A stretch of DNA of 64,000 bases from Natrinema sp031626495. Its GTDB lineage: Archaea > Halobacteriota > Halobacteria > Halobacteriales > Natrialbaceae. The first letter of the stretch is position 1. Each line of letters starts with the position of its first letter. Where the stretch lies: NCBI RefSeq assembly GCF_031626495.1, contig NZ_JAMQOJ010000006.1, forward strand, positions 186,001-250,000, written 5' to 3'. The position numbers were made by a program, and so were the translations under genes. Shown piece after piece: positions 51,929-61,323 of the stretch. The notes under the pieces were generated by a model that searched no databases, was not told where the DNA came from, and saw nothing but the letters and a program-made list of their open reading frames with translations.

Positions 51929-52882
51929 CGCTCAGAGATTTGTGTAGCTCCACCGTCAAACTACTGGACTGAAGAAATCGAGATAAACACCTGTTGGTAT
52001 TCTCTGATATGCTACTCACGATAAGACACATGCACGTCGAATAGAGTTAAATAGCCGAATGACCACCATTTCTCTATATTTGCTTGGTGGCGTTCACTCA
52101 CTCTACGATGGATGATCAGGTCGTACAGAGAAGGTCACCATCCGCTGTACGAATGCGGTGCTATCTATCCTGCGTTTCGACTTCCAGATGGGACACTGCC
52201 GCGAGCCAGCAACAGATAATCTTGCCGGTGTGGAAGCAATTCATGTGTTGATCTAACGGCTCAGCACTGAGCAGTAGATCATCTGCTTTGGTTCTTCCGT
52301 CACGGTGTCTGTCAGAGTCTTCCCAATCGAACCACAATCGCAAGACCGCACTGTCCGCCTAACTCCATGGGGCGAACACCTATCTGTAGGATTGCCACAT
52401 GCCCACACGATCTGCCCCGGGAAGGATGTGGCCCGACCCCGTGACGACCATTCTCGCTCGGGGCAGATCACCGACGAACCGCACCGGCACACGATCGCCA
52501 CCGCATGTGCCAGCACCGACCCTGGGACAATCCAACACACGGTATTGTTCGCACTCGCGGCAGGGGCCGACGCGTTCCCACTCTGCGCGTCGGTCCCCTT
52601 TTGCGTGCAACTATGAAAAGCAAAGCAGCCGTCTCGAACGCTCCTACACGGTTCCTCGAGGAGTTCCGACGAGCACTCGAGAAGTGCCCTGCGTGGTCAC
52701 CGACGTGAAGCGGTACCCCCACGATCTGCCGCGAGTTCGATCGCCCGTTTGGCCGCCTGTCTGACGTATTCGCTTCTATCAGTGGGCCCAGGAAGGATCT
52801 CATGCATGGTGACCCAACAGGAAGCGAGTTGCTCCGTGTAGGGTGGCCTTCCTACTCGCTCAGGTCCTGAAATTGAAATCAG
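51929..52882. other. Gap with no well-supported gene
   Basis: Several frames overlap in this region without domains. A minus-strand frame of 36 codons at 52697-52807 (MHEILPGPTDRSEYVRQAAK and then RAIELAADRGG) has a helix pattern like a small DNA-binding protein and is listed separately with low confidence. Confidence 0.35.
52697..52807 (-). CDS. Possible very small helical protein
   Basis: A 36-residue frame starting at ATG 52807. Its middle, SEYVRQAAKRAIELAADRGG, forms a plausible amphipathic helix, as in ribbon-helix-helix proteins, but there is no first strand and no relative in the window. It is shorter than is reliable for a single frame. It is kept only because the surrounding gap holds no better candidate. 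Confidence 0.22.
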   Translation of the reverse strand: MHEILPGPTDRSEYVRQAAKRAIELAADRGGTASRR

Positions 52883-52919
52883 CTAAAGACGGATGTACCG
52901 AGATGGATGTGTCGGCGGA

Positions 52920-53315
52920 TTACCGTTGCTCGTCGTCCTGTTTTTGATGGTCCTCCTCTCGGACCTGTTCGCTCGACGTTGACGAATGGAAAAGTCGGTC
53001 ATAGACGGTAGACGTGAGGATGTTGAGAAGAAGGAACGCGACGAAGGCAACGCCGATCCATCCCCACTCGTGAATAGCGAGCGGAACAACGCGGAAGAAG
53101 TCGTGTACTGGTGTATACAGAACTGTCAGGTGGAGGAGAAACGAGAATCCGATGGCGGCCAACAACCACACATTGGATCCGAGGGTCAGACCGTATCGGG
53201 AACGAATGACGTAGATCCGGATCAGTTCCCCGACGACGATGAACGTAAACAGGAGCGTCTGTGCACGGATAAGCGAGTCGGTGGCCTCGAGGCACTCGTG
53301 GACTTGCCATGCCAC
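52920..53315 (-). pseudogene. C-terminal relic of a cation P-type ATPase
   Basis: The 131 residues contain LIRAQTLLFTFIVVGELIRI, SNVWLLAAIGFSFLLHLTVL and YTPVHDFFRVVPL, the order of the last three membrane helices of P-type cation ATPases. The phosphorylation DKTGT loop, the ATP-binding domain and the first helices are missing. The frame is closed on the upstream side by a break at about 53320. A CtpF-type ATPase is part of the mycobacterial DosR set, so this relic is of interest for the cluster. Confidence 0.75.
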
Positions 53316-53840
53316 GGCTCTGTGCGGTCGTTTCGAGAGCTACCCGTCATACTGTCAACCTCGCCGCCGCTGGGCACTCGATTGCGTGTATCCCCCGCGC
53401 TTCGAGCGGCTGAGCCTCCTCCTGGTGATCGCCGGTTCCCGGCGACGGGCCGACGAATACGGGACAGCTATCAGTCCGCAGCCAAGCCGATATCCCGGGT
53501 TCTATCCTCGGCTGTCGTCGCTTCACGCCATCTGCCAACGCGACTTCGATGCTCTGTGTATCGCCGTGTGACCAGTCCGCGTTGTCTTCGGGTTCGAACG
53601 TGAACGGGTCGACGGGATTACGCGTCACTCGTTATCCTCCTATTGAGCGTAACCAGGCCGTCATCTTTGAATGGTTGGACAATTGATAGGGTGTGTGGCA
53701 ACCGCTGCTCGCGTTCTCCCACAGTCGACCAGACAGTGAGCATCCATATAAACGAAGACGGCAGTTTCCACGGCTTGAAACCTACTATCGGATCGCATGG
53801 AGGCGAATACCGCTAAACACGAGATCCCAGACCGTGTGCG
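53316..53840. other. Gap, possible further P-type ATPase debris
   Basis: Minus-strand frames here (for example one starting MTRNPVDPFTFEPEDNADWS at 53628) show no clear domain. Some could be decayed N-terminal parts of the ATPase next door, but the match is not convincing. Confidence 0.25.
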
Positions 53841-54725
53841 TCACTCACCATTCTCGACAGGCTCTCGAACCGTCAGAACGGGAATCGTCGATGTCCGAAC
53901 TAGCGATTCCGTGACGCTTCCGAGCATGTATCGATCGAAGCCAGTTCGGCCGTGTGTCCCGGCGACGACGAGATTGACGTCGTGGTCCTTAACGTACGAG
54001 TGAATCGCTTTGGGAATCGAGGGGGCGTGTTCGATTGTCTTCGAAACTGGCTCGACGCCAGCGTTCGCCGCGAATTCCGCTGCTTCGTCGAGCAACTCGG
54101 TCGCCCTTTCCTCTAACGTCGACTGCTGGATGTCACTCCGAACGTCGACACCGAGGCTCGTGAGAGCAATGACGGAGAGGAGGTGAAGCGTCGCCTCCTC
54201 GGCGTTCACGACGTCTACACCCACTGCAAGCGCTTGATTCGCACAGTCACTTCCATCAGTTGGGACGAGGACGTCCTCGTATGGGTACTGGAGTCCGCCG
54301 GCTGCATCCGGTTGTATCGTGAGGACTGGTACGTCCGATCGTCGGACTACCCGCTCGGTGGTACTCCCGAGGAGCAAGCGCTCGAGGCCTTGACGACCGT
54401 GAGTGGGCATAGCGACGAGATCGACACCATGTGCTTCAGCGTAGTCGATGATGATTTTGTATGGGTCTCCTTGGCGAACGTCTGTGACAGTGCTTACGCC
54501 TCGTTGCTCGGCACGGTCGGCTGTCTCTCGAACGAGTTGCTCGCCTTCCTGTTCGAGGGCATCGACAACTTCCCCTCGAATTCGTGTCACGCTATCTCGT
54601 GTTGTATCCGCCACGTTGAGGATATGAACTGTCGAATCGTGTTCGGTCGCGATATCGAGAACGTGCTCAAATACGTCCGTCGTCTCATCGCTCTCGTCGA
54701 CCGGGAAGAGAAGGGTATCGAACAT
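53841..54725 (-). CDS. Tandem universal stress protein
   Basis: A 294-residue protein made of two UspA domains (about residues 1-140 and 150-290). Both ATP-binding signatures are intact: PTHGRQGLERLLLGSTTE and GTHGRTGFDRYMLGSVTE. ATG 54725 (MFDTLLFPVDES) is preferred over the frame start at 54749. Tandem Usp proteins of this size are usual in mycobacteria, where Rv2005c and Rv2623 belong to the DosR set. It lies near the other UspA genes on either side. Confidence 0.9.
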   Translation of the reverse strand: MFDTLLFPVDESDETTDVFEHVLDIATEHDSTVHILNVADTTRDSVTRIRGEVVDALEQEGEQLVRETADRAEQRGVSTVTDVRQGDPYKIIIDYAEAHGVDLVAMPTHGRQGLERLLLGSTTERVVRRSDVPVLTIQPDAAGGLQYPYEDVLVPTDGSDCANQALAVGVDVVNAEEATLHLLSVIALTSLGVDVRSDIQQSTLEERATELLDEAAEFAANAGVEPVSKTIEHAPSIPKAIHSYVKDHDVNLVVAGTHGRTGFDRYMLGSVTESLVRTSTIPVLTVREPVENGE

Positions 54726-55141
54726 ACGTAGACTTCGGGACGGGAACACAAAACAGGAGGGTACGATTACGGAGAGATGAGGTGAATCCTACGGGAGTTG
54801 TTTCCGTGGGTCGACACAGAATACCGTCGGTAGTCTTTGCAGCTACGTTCTTTGGCGGTTGGGATAATCGACGATTGGGTCCTCAATATCTCCCACGACT
54901 GCCGCTAAGAGGTCTGCTACTGTTACCATTCCGATACCCTTCCCGTCTTTTCAGTCAATGCTACATTCGCGCCCTGTATCTTGCAGACTCCACGACGAAC
55001 TACCGAAGAGCTGTCAGGAGGGCCGTGCGAGAGACAGAGCGTAAGCTCGGCACGGCTCTGCTGGATGGGTCACTTCTCACAGGCTCAATCTAATAGCTCA
55101 CCGGCATTACTCTCCTCACTATACAAGAGCGGTCAAACATC

Positions 55142-55582
55142 TCAGCGAATAACCGTTACTGAGGCAGGGGAGCGGAAGAAGACGGTTTCGGCCACTCGAC
55201 CGACCAACGATCGATCTTCCTCTGCTCGTCCGTGCACCCCCATCACGATATGATCGACAGTGTTCTCTCTGGCGTATTCGGGAACGAGACGCTGTGGGTC
55301 ACCGATTTCCGAGTCCGTGTCGATCTCTCGATCATACTCAGTAGCGATCTCTTCTGCTTCCGAGCGCAAGTGATCTGCTGCCTCTCGTTCTATTTCGTCC
55401 CACTTCCCGGACCCTCTGAGTAGCTCGGGGACGGATGTATCGTCTATGTCGTATCCCGGCTCGTAGATGTTCACTACGTGGAAAGCAATAATTTCAGCGT
55501 CCGGGAACTTTTCGAGAGCGTGTCGAAGCGCCTGGTGTGATAACGGTGATCCGTCAATCGGAACGAGGACTGTCTCTCCCAT
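55142..55582 (-). CDS. Universal stress protein with an altered ATP motif
   Basis: A 146-residue UspA-type protein beginning ETVLVPIDGSPLSHQALRHA, which is very like the one at 43955 (DTILVPLDGSPLSRRALRHA). The ATP signature reads GVHGRAEEDRSLVGRVAE, with Arg replacing the small residue normally found after the final Gly. This may weaken nucleotide binding. It appears intact otherwise. Confidence 0.88.
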   Translation of the reverse strand: MGETVLVPIDGSPLSHQALRHALEKFPDAEIIAFHVVNIYEPGYDIDDTSVPELLRGSGKWDEIEREAADHLRSEAEEIATEYDREIDTDSEIGDPQRLVPEYARENTVDHIVMGVHGRAEEDRSLVGRVAETVFFRSPASVTVIR

Positions 55583-56150
55583 ACTAATAAGATACTTCCG
55601 CTACCGTTTATCGACTCCGCCGTATCTCATCTGGGTGCCGTAGTCGAACCCCTCAACACGTGATCGGAACTGCATCCTGAAGGGGGGAACGGAATCAGCA
55701 CAACGAGGATGCTACTTCGTCCACCTGATTTCATACTCGAGTTCGTACCGTTGGTCTCCGGTTGAGGGGGCGTTAGACAGTCAAGAGTAACTTTTTCCTT
55801 ATGTCTCGAGTCCCGGTGCTCGCAAACTCACGAGCAGAAGATGGAGGATCGGTGTTTGGCAGAAACTCAGGCGCTCTCTGCACCCCGAAGGGTTGGGACG
55901 GGAACGGCGACCGTCGAACCACTTTTTACCGATACGGCCAGACCGTACCCGCTTTACGAAACTGCACGTTGTGGACTGGGTGTCAACTCCGCTACCGGAG
56001 CCGGCATACGACTATCTAAAGGAGTTACTGAGTTTCATCGCCGAGTCGAAAGTCACCACTCCGCTCATGCAAGAGAGCGCGAAGCGGTACCGGACATGGT
56101 TTTCATATTTCACCCAAGGGTATTCGGTACCGTGACACAAAGTAACACTC
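55583..56150. other. Gap with an unassigned frame
   Basis: A plus-strand frame at 55893-56135 ends YDYLKELLSFIAESKVTTPL and RYRTWFSYFTQGYSVP but matches no family by eye and has no clear start. Otherwise this stretch seems non-coding. It ends at the tandem UspA gene at 56151. Confidence 0.25.
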
Positions 56151-57035
56151 ATGGGAAACACATCCAAGTCTCGACCGATACTGGTCGCGGTTGGTAACCC
56201 TGACCACGCAGAGCAATTGGTCCGGACGGCTGGCGATCTCGCCCGGGTGACCGATGGCCTCGTACAGATCGTGTCCGTGATCGCCAAACCCCACGACTCA
56301 CCGTTTTCCCTGTATACTGATGACACGATTATTGAGCAGTATTCGGGAACCAGCCGGGAAATGCTCAACAAAGCAGCTAACGTTGCCCCTGACGATGTCA
56401 CGGTAACAAGTGAACTAATCGTCGGCCGATCAGTTGCTGATGGCGTGCTCACAGCAGTTGGACAGACCAATGCGCTCGCGCTCGTTGTAGGTTGGCAAGA
56501 GCGGAAACGCCGAACAGATGCTGTCCTTGGTAGTACTATCGATCGGCTTATCGAGCGTACACCGTGTGACCTCTACGTCGAACGAATTGGTCAGGAGGCC
56601 AACAGTGTCGATTCGATTCTCTTGCCAGTGGCTGGCGGTCCTCACGTCCGTCCGGCAGCATCCGTAGCGAAGGCGATTGCTGTTCGCAATGACGCCGCCG
56701 TACATGTTTTTTCAGTTGCCGCTACTGATACGGCCACCGAGACAGCACGCGAGCACATTGCAGATGCGAAAATGAAACTCGAAGAAGCGCCCGGCCCTCC
56801 TATTCAGATGGAGTCAGTGATTCACGATGGTGACGATATAACCGAGGGAATTGTCGAGGCGGCTATTGACCATGATGTGATCGTTTTCGGAGCTACACGT
56901 CAAGGAGCCTTGCACCGCCGTCTCGTTGGTTCGGTTCCTCGCTCAGTAGTACATCAGACTGACCGAACAGTACTTCTTGCTCGTTCTGGTGATACTATTG
57001 ATACCTCTGCGAAACGACTCTTGCCTTGGGTCTGA
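56151..57035 (+). CDS. Tandem universal stress protein, degenerate ATP motifs
   Basis: A 294-residue protein with two UspA-like domains (about 1-145 and 150-285). The first starts RPILVAVGNPDHAEQLVRTA and the second DSILLPVAGGPHVRPAASVA. The ATP signatures are eroded: GWQERKRRTDAVLGSTIDR and GATRQGALHRRLVGSVPR. The usual DGS after the first strand is also replaced by GNP and AGG. It may thus belong to the non-nucleotide-binding Usp group. It lies between relics and the RNR relic. Confidence 0.85.
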   Translation: MGNTSKSRPILVAVGNPDHAEQLVRTAGDLARVTDGLVQIVSVIAKPHDSPFSLYTDDTIIEQYSGTSREMLNKAANVAPDDVTVTSELIVGRSVADGVLTAVGQTNALALVVGWQERKRRTDAVLGSTIDRLIERTPCDLYVERIGQEANSVDSILLPVAGGPHVRPAASVAKAIAVRNDAAVHVFSVAATDTATETAREHIADAKMKLEEAPGPPIQMESVIHDGDDITEGIVEAAIDHDVIVFGATRQGALHRRLVGSVPRSVVHQTDRTVLLARSGDTIDTSAKRLLPWV

Positions 57036-57063
57036 TACAGACAGATATCGCATACCTCGGTCT

Positions 57064-57393
57064 TCAGGCGCGAGAGGTGGTCAATCCCTTGACCTCGAGT
57101 TTCCGTGCAGTGAGGAAGATGTCTGTCACGTCCTCGACGGACGCCGATCGGGGCAGGTTCACCGTCTTGCTCACCGCGTTGTCGACGTGTTCTTGGAATG
57201 CTGTCTGGATGCGAAAGTGGCCGTCCGCGGGCACGTCGTGAGCCGTGTGAAACAGCGGCTTCACGTCGTCGGGAATCGCTTCGACGTTCTGAATCGTGGT
57301 CCGGTCGCGGAGGTCGGCCATAAGTTCCTCGGAGTAGAACCCGTGCTCTTTCGCGAGACCGACGAACCGGTCGTTGACAATGCGCTCCAGCAA
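57064..57393 (-). pseudogene. C-terminal relic of a class II ribonucleotide reductase
   Basis: The frame contains FRIQTAFQEHVDNAVSKTVN, LPRSASVEDVTDIFLTARKL and EVKGLTT, a clear match to the core and active-site tail of adenosylcobalamin-dependent reductases (NrdJ or NrdZ). About 90 percent of the enzyme is missing. Mycobacterial nrdZ is part of the DosR set. It lies beside a DUF2267 gene on the same strand. Confidence 0.78.
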
Positions 57394-57522
57394 CTCCCTG
57401 ACGCGTACAGTCCGCTTTTCGAGCTAGTCGAGCGGACAGAGGACTCAGAGGCGTGACTCCGCGATGCGGCGCTCGATGGGTGCATCCCCGTCGGCTCCGC
57501 CGCGACGGTTCGGCACGGCTGC

Positions 57523-58038
57523 TTAGTCCGTTTCACCGTCGGTCGAATCCTCGTCTGTCGACTCGGAACCGGCCCGACTCGTCGCATCGGGTTGTGGACC
57601 GCCGCCAGTCTGTGCCTCCTCGGCGTCTCCCCACCCGCCGGCGTCGACCACTTCGAATAGTTTCCGCCAGTTTTCGTCGTCTTCGCTCTCAGGTAACTCG
57701 TTGCGGAGTTGCTGGAAGTCGGACGGGGGTACTACGGTTTCGACGAGATCGACGATGACCCTGGCATGGTACGCTGCATCCGACGGATCGCCGCCTTCGA
57801 TCTCGCAGACGCGGTCGACGAACTCGTGCCAGTCGAACCGCTGGCCGTGTTCCTGAATGGCACCGGTGAGATACCACTTGATCTCCAGCGGGAGCGACCC
57901 AGCGAGATCCTCGGCGTTTTCCTCCGAGAGCCGCTGGCCGAGCGTCATGAGCGTCGCCCGGATCGCCCGTACCGTTCGGCCGGTGTCCGGGAACTCGAGT
58001 CGATGCTGAACCGTTCCAGCAAACTTGTCAAAGTCCAT
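57523..58038 (-). CDS. DUF2267 protein
   Basis: A 171-residue protein with a DUF2267 domain at about residues 1-110: MDFDKFAGTVQHRLEFPDTG, AIRATLMTLGQRLSEENAED, LAGSLPLEIKWYLTG and EFVDRVCEIEGG. The C-terminal tail is strongly acidic and low in complexity (DATSRAGSESTDEDSTDGET). The function of DUF2267 is unknown, but such genes often accompany Usp and stress genes in bacteria, which matches this neighbourhood. Start ATG 58038 is the natural one. Confidence 0.85.
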   Translation of the reverse strand: MDFDKFAGTVQHRLEFPDTGRTVRAIRATLMTLGQRLSEENAEDLAGSLPLEIKWYLTGAIQEHGQRFDWHEFVDRVCEIEGGDPSDAAYHARVIVDLVETVVPPSDFQQLRNELPESEDDENWRKLFEVVDAGGWGDAEEAQTGGGPQPDATSRAGSESTDEDSTDGETD

Positions 58039-58577
58039 ACCTTACGTTTGCGAACCAGCTACGTCAATCTAGGTGGTGCCCACCGCCAGATTCGGCGGCT
58101 TCGCTCCCGTCTAGCGTCGCCGAATTGATCGGGGATCGATGACGCTCCGACGTGCGCGTTGCGATCAGCAGGTTCGAGCGGACCCTCGAGACGGCGCTCG
58201 AGTCGGCCGAGACGACAGTTTGTGATGTCGTGGCTAATCGCCTTGTGGTGGAAACCGGCGCGGTAACGGGTGCCGTCGATGGCCTCTCGCTCACGGGCCA
58301 GAAAGGAAGACTGCTCGGGGGATCTGCCTCGCCGAGGCACCTCGAGCAGTCGATCACGGTCGGCAATGTGCCACCGATCTTTCGATACTCCGTGCTGCCG
58401 GGACTGCAGTCGGATCCGATCCGACATCGCTTTCGGCAGCACTTCGACGTACGTAGCGACGGGGCCGGCCGACGACGTATCGTTCGTACTGAGCGGATAC
58501 TGTATTTCATCACAATCGTTCAGTCTCGTTGGGGCTATACCCCTGTTATATGCTATTGCCCCTCGTTTCGTGAACTG
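58039..58577. other. Gap upstream of the phosphoribosyltransferase, no gene
   Basis: The frame that ends in the phosphoribosyltransferase continues upstream to 58152 without a stop, but this extra part has no domain and the ATG at 58578 gives a normal-length protein. Minus-strand frames here are also unconvincing. An AT-rich stretch before 58578 may contain a promoter. Confidence 0.35.
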
Positions 58578-59216
58578 ATGAGGGGAGGTCGTCGATTTAC
58601 GGACCGAACAGACGCGGGAGAACGACTCGCAACGGCGCTCCGCGAGCGGGAGATCGACGCGGACATCGTGCTCGCCATCCCGCGTGGCGGCTTGCCGCTC
58701 GGGCGAGCGGTCGCCGACGCGCTCGACGTGCCGCTCGATATCGTCGTCGCGAAGAAGATCGGCGCCCCAGGCAACCCGGAGTACGCTATCGGCGCCGTCG
58801 CGAGCGACGGGAGCGTCTGGCGGAATGAGCGGGCGTTTCGCGCCACGGACAGCGATGACGAATACTTCGAGGAAGAACGCGAGGTGGAAGCGGAGAACGC
58901 GCGTGAAAAGGCCGACCGTTACCGTGGTGAGCGATCGGAACCCGACCTGACCGACAAGACCGTGGTCGTCGTCGACGACGGCGTCGCGACGGGGTCGACC
59001 GTCAGAGCGTGTCTTAAGCGACTCCAGGGAACGGACGCCGAGCGCATCGTGCTCGCAGTGCCGGTCGGCCCGCCGGACACGATCGACGAACTGGCGACCG
59101 AAGCCGACGAGGTCGTCAGCCTCGAGACGCCGACTGGCTTCAGAGGCGTCGGGCAGTTCTACGAGAACTTCGCGCAAGTGTCCGACGAGGAGGCGATGAC
59201 GTATCTGGAGGCGTGA
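58578..59216 (+). CDS. Phosphoribosyltransferase-family protein
   Basis: A 212-residue protein with a type I phosphoribosyltransferase fold. The PRPP-binding loop is VVVVDDGVATGSTVRAC, and the early AIPRGGLPLGRAVADALDVP and IVVAKKIGAPGNPEYAIGAV are typical of this stress-linked subgroup. In mycobacteria the corresponding domain is fused to an erythromycin-esterase-like domain (Rv2030c) or a dienelactone-hydrolase-like domain (Rv0571c). Here the three are separate genes in one cluster. Length is normal and ATG 58578 is chosen as start. Confidence 0.9.
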   Translation: MRGGRRFTDRTDAGERLATALREREIDADIVLAIPRGGLPLGRAVADALDVPLDIVVAKKIGAPGNPEYAIGAVASDGSVWRNERAFRATDSDDEYFEEEREVEAENAREKADRYRGERSEPDLTDKTVVVVDDGVATGSTVRACLKRLQGTDAERIVLAVPVGPPDTIDELATEADEVVSLETPTGFRGVGQFYENFAQVSDEEAMTYLEA

Positions 59217-59365
59217 CCGATGCCCACCGAGGTCCGTCTCGGTTCGGATACCAAAACTGACCATCGGCTACGTAGCCCCGAGAACGAACAGGCGTCACGA
59301 GCAACACCGGTTCGTCGCATCGCAATCCGAGCAACCACGAAACTGAACGGAAACCCGATACCACA

Positions 59366-60583
59366 ATGAATATCGCTGATATCGTTTCGGAGGAATACGT
59401 CGAATTTGCCCCGGAGACAACGGTCTCGAAGGTCGTCGGAAAATTCACAAATTCCGACATAGAGGGCGTCGTGATACGGAACGACGAGTTCGAAGGGGTC
59501 GTCACTAGGAGACAACTCGCGACATCGCACCGGCAACCAGACGAAAAGCTCGGGTCGCTGGTCTGGCACGTCCCTCGACTCACACCCGACGAGGACATTC
59601 GCAAGGTCGCACAGCTGATGATCGATAGCGACTCGCAACTCCTTCCAGTATTCGAGGGTCGGGAGCTGATCGGGGTCGTCACTGCGGATGCAATTCTCCG
59701 GAAAGTCAAGCCGTTCCTCGACGCCGCGACCGTCGCCGAGGCCTATTCGAGCGACCTCGTCTCACTCGATCCGGCGTCGACCCTCGGTGAGGCGCTCAAC
59801 GTCTTTCGGGAGCATCACATCACACACCTCCCGGTCGTCGAGGAGAACACGGCGGTCGGTATCTGCAGCCTCTACGACGTTACCGATCTGACTGTCCGAG
59901 CAGAAGTCCAGAGCCAAGGCGGTGATGCGGACGGGACCGATCCGTTCGGCGGCGATATCTCTGCTAGCGCCGGTCGCTCGAGAGGCGGCGGCTTCGGCGC
60001 TCGGGAAGGCGAGTCCGCGCGTGTTCTGGACCTGCCCGTCCGTGACGTCATGGCCTCGCCGGTGCGCACGATTCAACCGGGAGACACGCTCGAAACGGCC
60101 GTCGAGGAGATGTTCGATGTCAGTGGCTCATCGTTGGTGGTTATCTCGGACGGACAGCCCGACGGGATCGTCACGAAAACCGACGTCCTCGACTCGCTTA
60201 CGTGGGAGGCAGGCGGTAGTCGAGGCGTACAGGTCTACGGGACCGATCTGATAGACGACGCGACCTACGACGAGATCGTGGCGATGATCGAGAAGTTCGA
60301 CGACAGGGATCACGATATGAACGTTCTCGACGCGAAGATCCACCTCCACGAGCACGACGAGACACGCCGCGGGCGACCGCTCTTGCTCGCCCGTATCCGA
60401 CTCCACACCGATCGGGGGCTGTACATCGCCTCTGGCGAAGGGTACGGCGCGAGTCACGCACTCAACGAGGCCCGCGAGGTCTTAGAGCGGCAGATCCGCG
60501 ACCAGAAGACCCACGGCCGGAGCAAGAAGCCGCCGACCGAGGAGTTCTGGGAGAAGCGGTTCGGATGGTTGCTCGAGGAGTGA
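59366..60583 (+). CDS. CBS-domain protein with C-terminal ribosome hibernation (HPF) domain
   Basis: A 405-residue fusion. Four CBS domains are at about residues 1-60, 65-125, 128-190 and 225-290. A C-terminal HPF/RaiA-type domain lies at about 290-390 (VQVYGTDLIDDATYDEIVAM and LYIASGEGYGASHALNEARE). CBS domains bind adenosine nucleotides and the HPF domain silences ribosomes under stress, so the protein may sense energy charge and stall translation. In mycobacteria separate DosR-regulated CBS (Rv2626c) and HPF-like (Rv0079) proteins exist. The domain order in a single archaeal protein is notable. Confidence 0.88.
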   Translation: MNIADIVSEEYVEFAPETTVSKVVGKFTNSDIEGVVIRNDEFEGVVTRRQLATSHRQPDEKLGSLVWHVPRLTPDEDIRKVAQLMIDSDSQLLPVFEGRELIGVVTADAILRKVKPFLDAATVAEAYSSDLVSLDPASTLGEALNVFREHHITHLPVVEENTAVGICSLYDVTDLTVRAEVQSQGGDADGTDPFGGDISASAGRSRGGGFGAREGESARVLDLPVRDVMASPVRTIQPGDTLETAVEEMFDVSGSSLVVISDGQPDGIVTKTDVLDSLTWEAGGSRGVQVYGTDLIDDATYDEIVAMIEKFDDRDHDMNVLDAKIHLHEHDETRRGRPLLLARIRLHTDRGLYIASGEGYGASHALNEAREVLERQIRDQKTHGRSKKPPTEEFWEKRFGWLLEE

Positions 60584-60625
60584 TCGGGTCTCACTCTACG
60601 AGGCGTAGGCGCGGGGAAGGCGGCG

Positions 60626-61075
60626 TCAGCGCACGACAGTGACCGGAACGGTCGCCCGTTCGACCAGCGACTTCGCGACGCTGCCGAGCATCAGCCCCGC
60701 GCGCTCCGATCGGCCGCGGTGACCGACGAAGATCGCGTCGAACCCCTCGGCCTCGGCATAGTCGGTGATCTCCCTGATCGGATTGCCGTATAGAAGTTCG
60801 ACCTCGATGTCGTAACCGAGTTCGTCGGCGAGCGCGGACGCGTCGTCGAGCAGGTCCTGGCCCCGCTGTTCGGCGTCTTCGACGCTCTCGAGAATCAGTC
60901 GCCGATTTGCGTCCGAGAACGACGAGATCGGTTCGCTGCCGCCTACGTCGTACGCGGTCGGATCGACCACGTGGACCGCCGTGATCGATCCGTTCATCGC
61001 GTCCGTGATGTCGGCGGCGTGAGCGAGGGCGGCCTCCGACTCCTCAGAACCGTCGATTGCCACGAGGGACTTCAT
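60626..61075 (-). CDS. Universal stress protein (UspA family)
   Basis: A 149-residue UspA protein starting at ATG 61075 (MKSLVAIDGSEESEAALAHA). The frame continues upstream to 61249 but that part has no domain. The ATP signature GHRGRSERAGLMLGSVAK is complete. It lies between the CBS-HPF gene and the dienelactone-hydrolase-like gene. Confidence 0.9.
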   Translation of the reverse strand: MKSLVAIDGSEESEAALAHAADITDAMNGSITAVHVVDPTAYDVGGSEPISSFSDANRRLILESVEDAEQRGQDLLDDASALADELGYDIEVELLYGNPIREITDYAEAEGFDAIFVGHRGRSERAGLMLGSVAKSLVERATVPVTVVR

Positions 61076-61323
61076 GATCGTGCGTTCGTTCCCGAGCGAG
61101 TTAAATCGGGACGGTGTTTCAGTGGTGTCGGAACGCCCGCTCGTGTCAGGCCCAGGGTGGAACGTCTCGATAGCTACGTCCACCAGCCCGGTATCTACTG
61201 CGGGACAGCGATGTCGAAAAACGTCACTATCGGTGTGAGTCGTCGCCAACGGCGACGCGAAACCATCCCATCAAGTGACGGATAGGCGGCGATACTAAGA
61301 CACCAAGGGTCGGAGTCGGAGCT

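Noticed and set aside
58152..58577. N-terminal extension of the phosphoribosyltransferase
   Set aside because: The extra 142 codons have no domain and the ATG at 58578 yields the normal length for the family.
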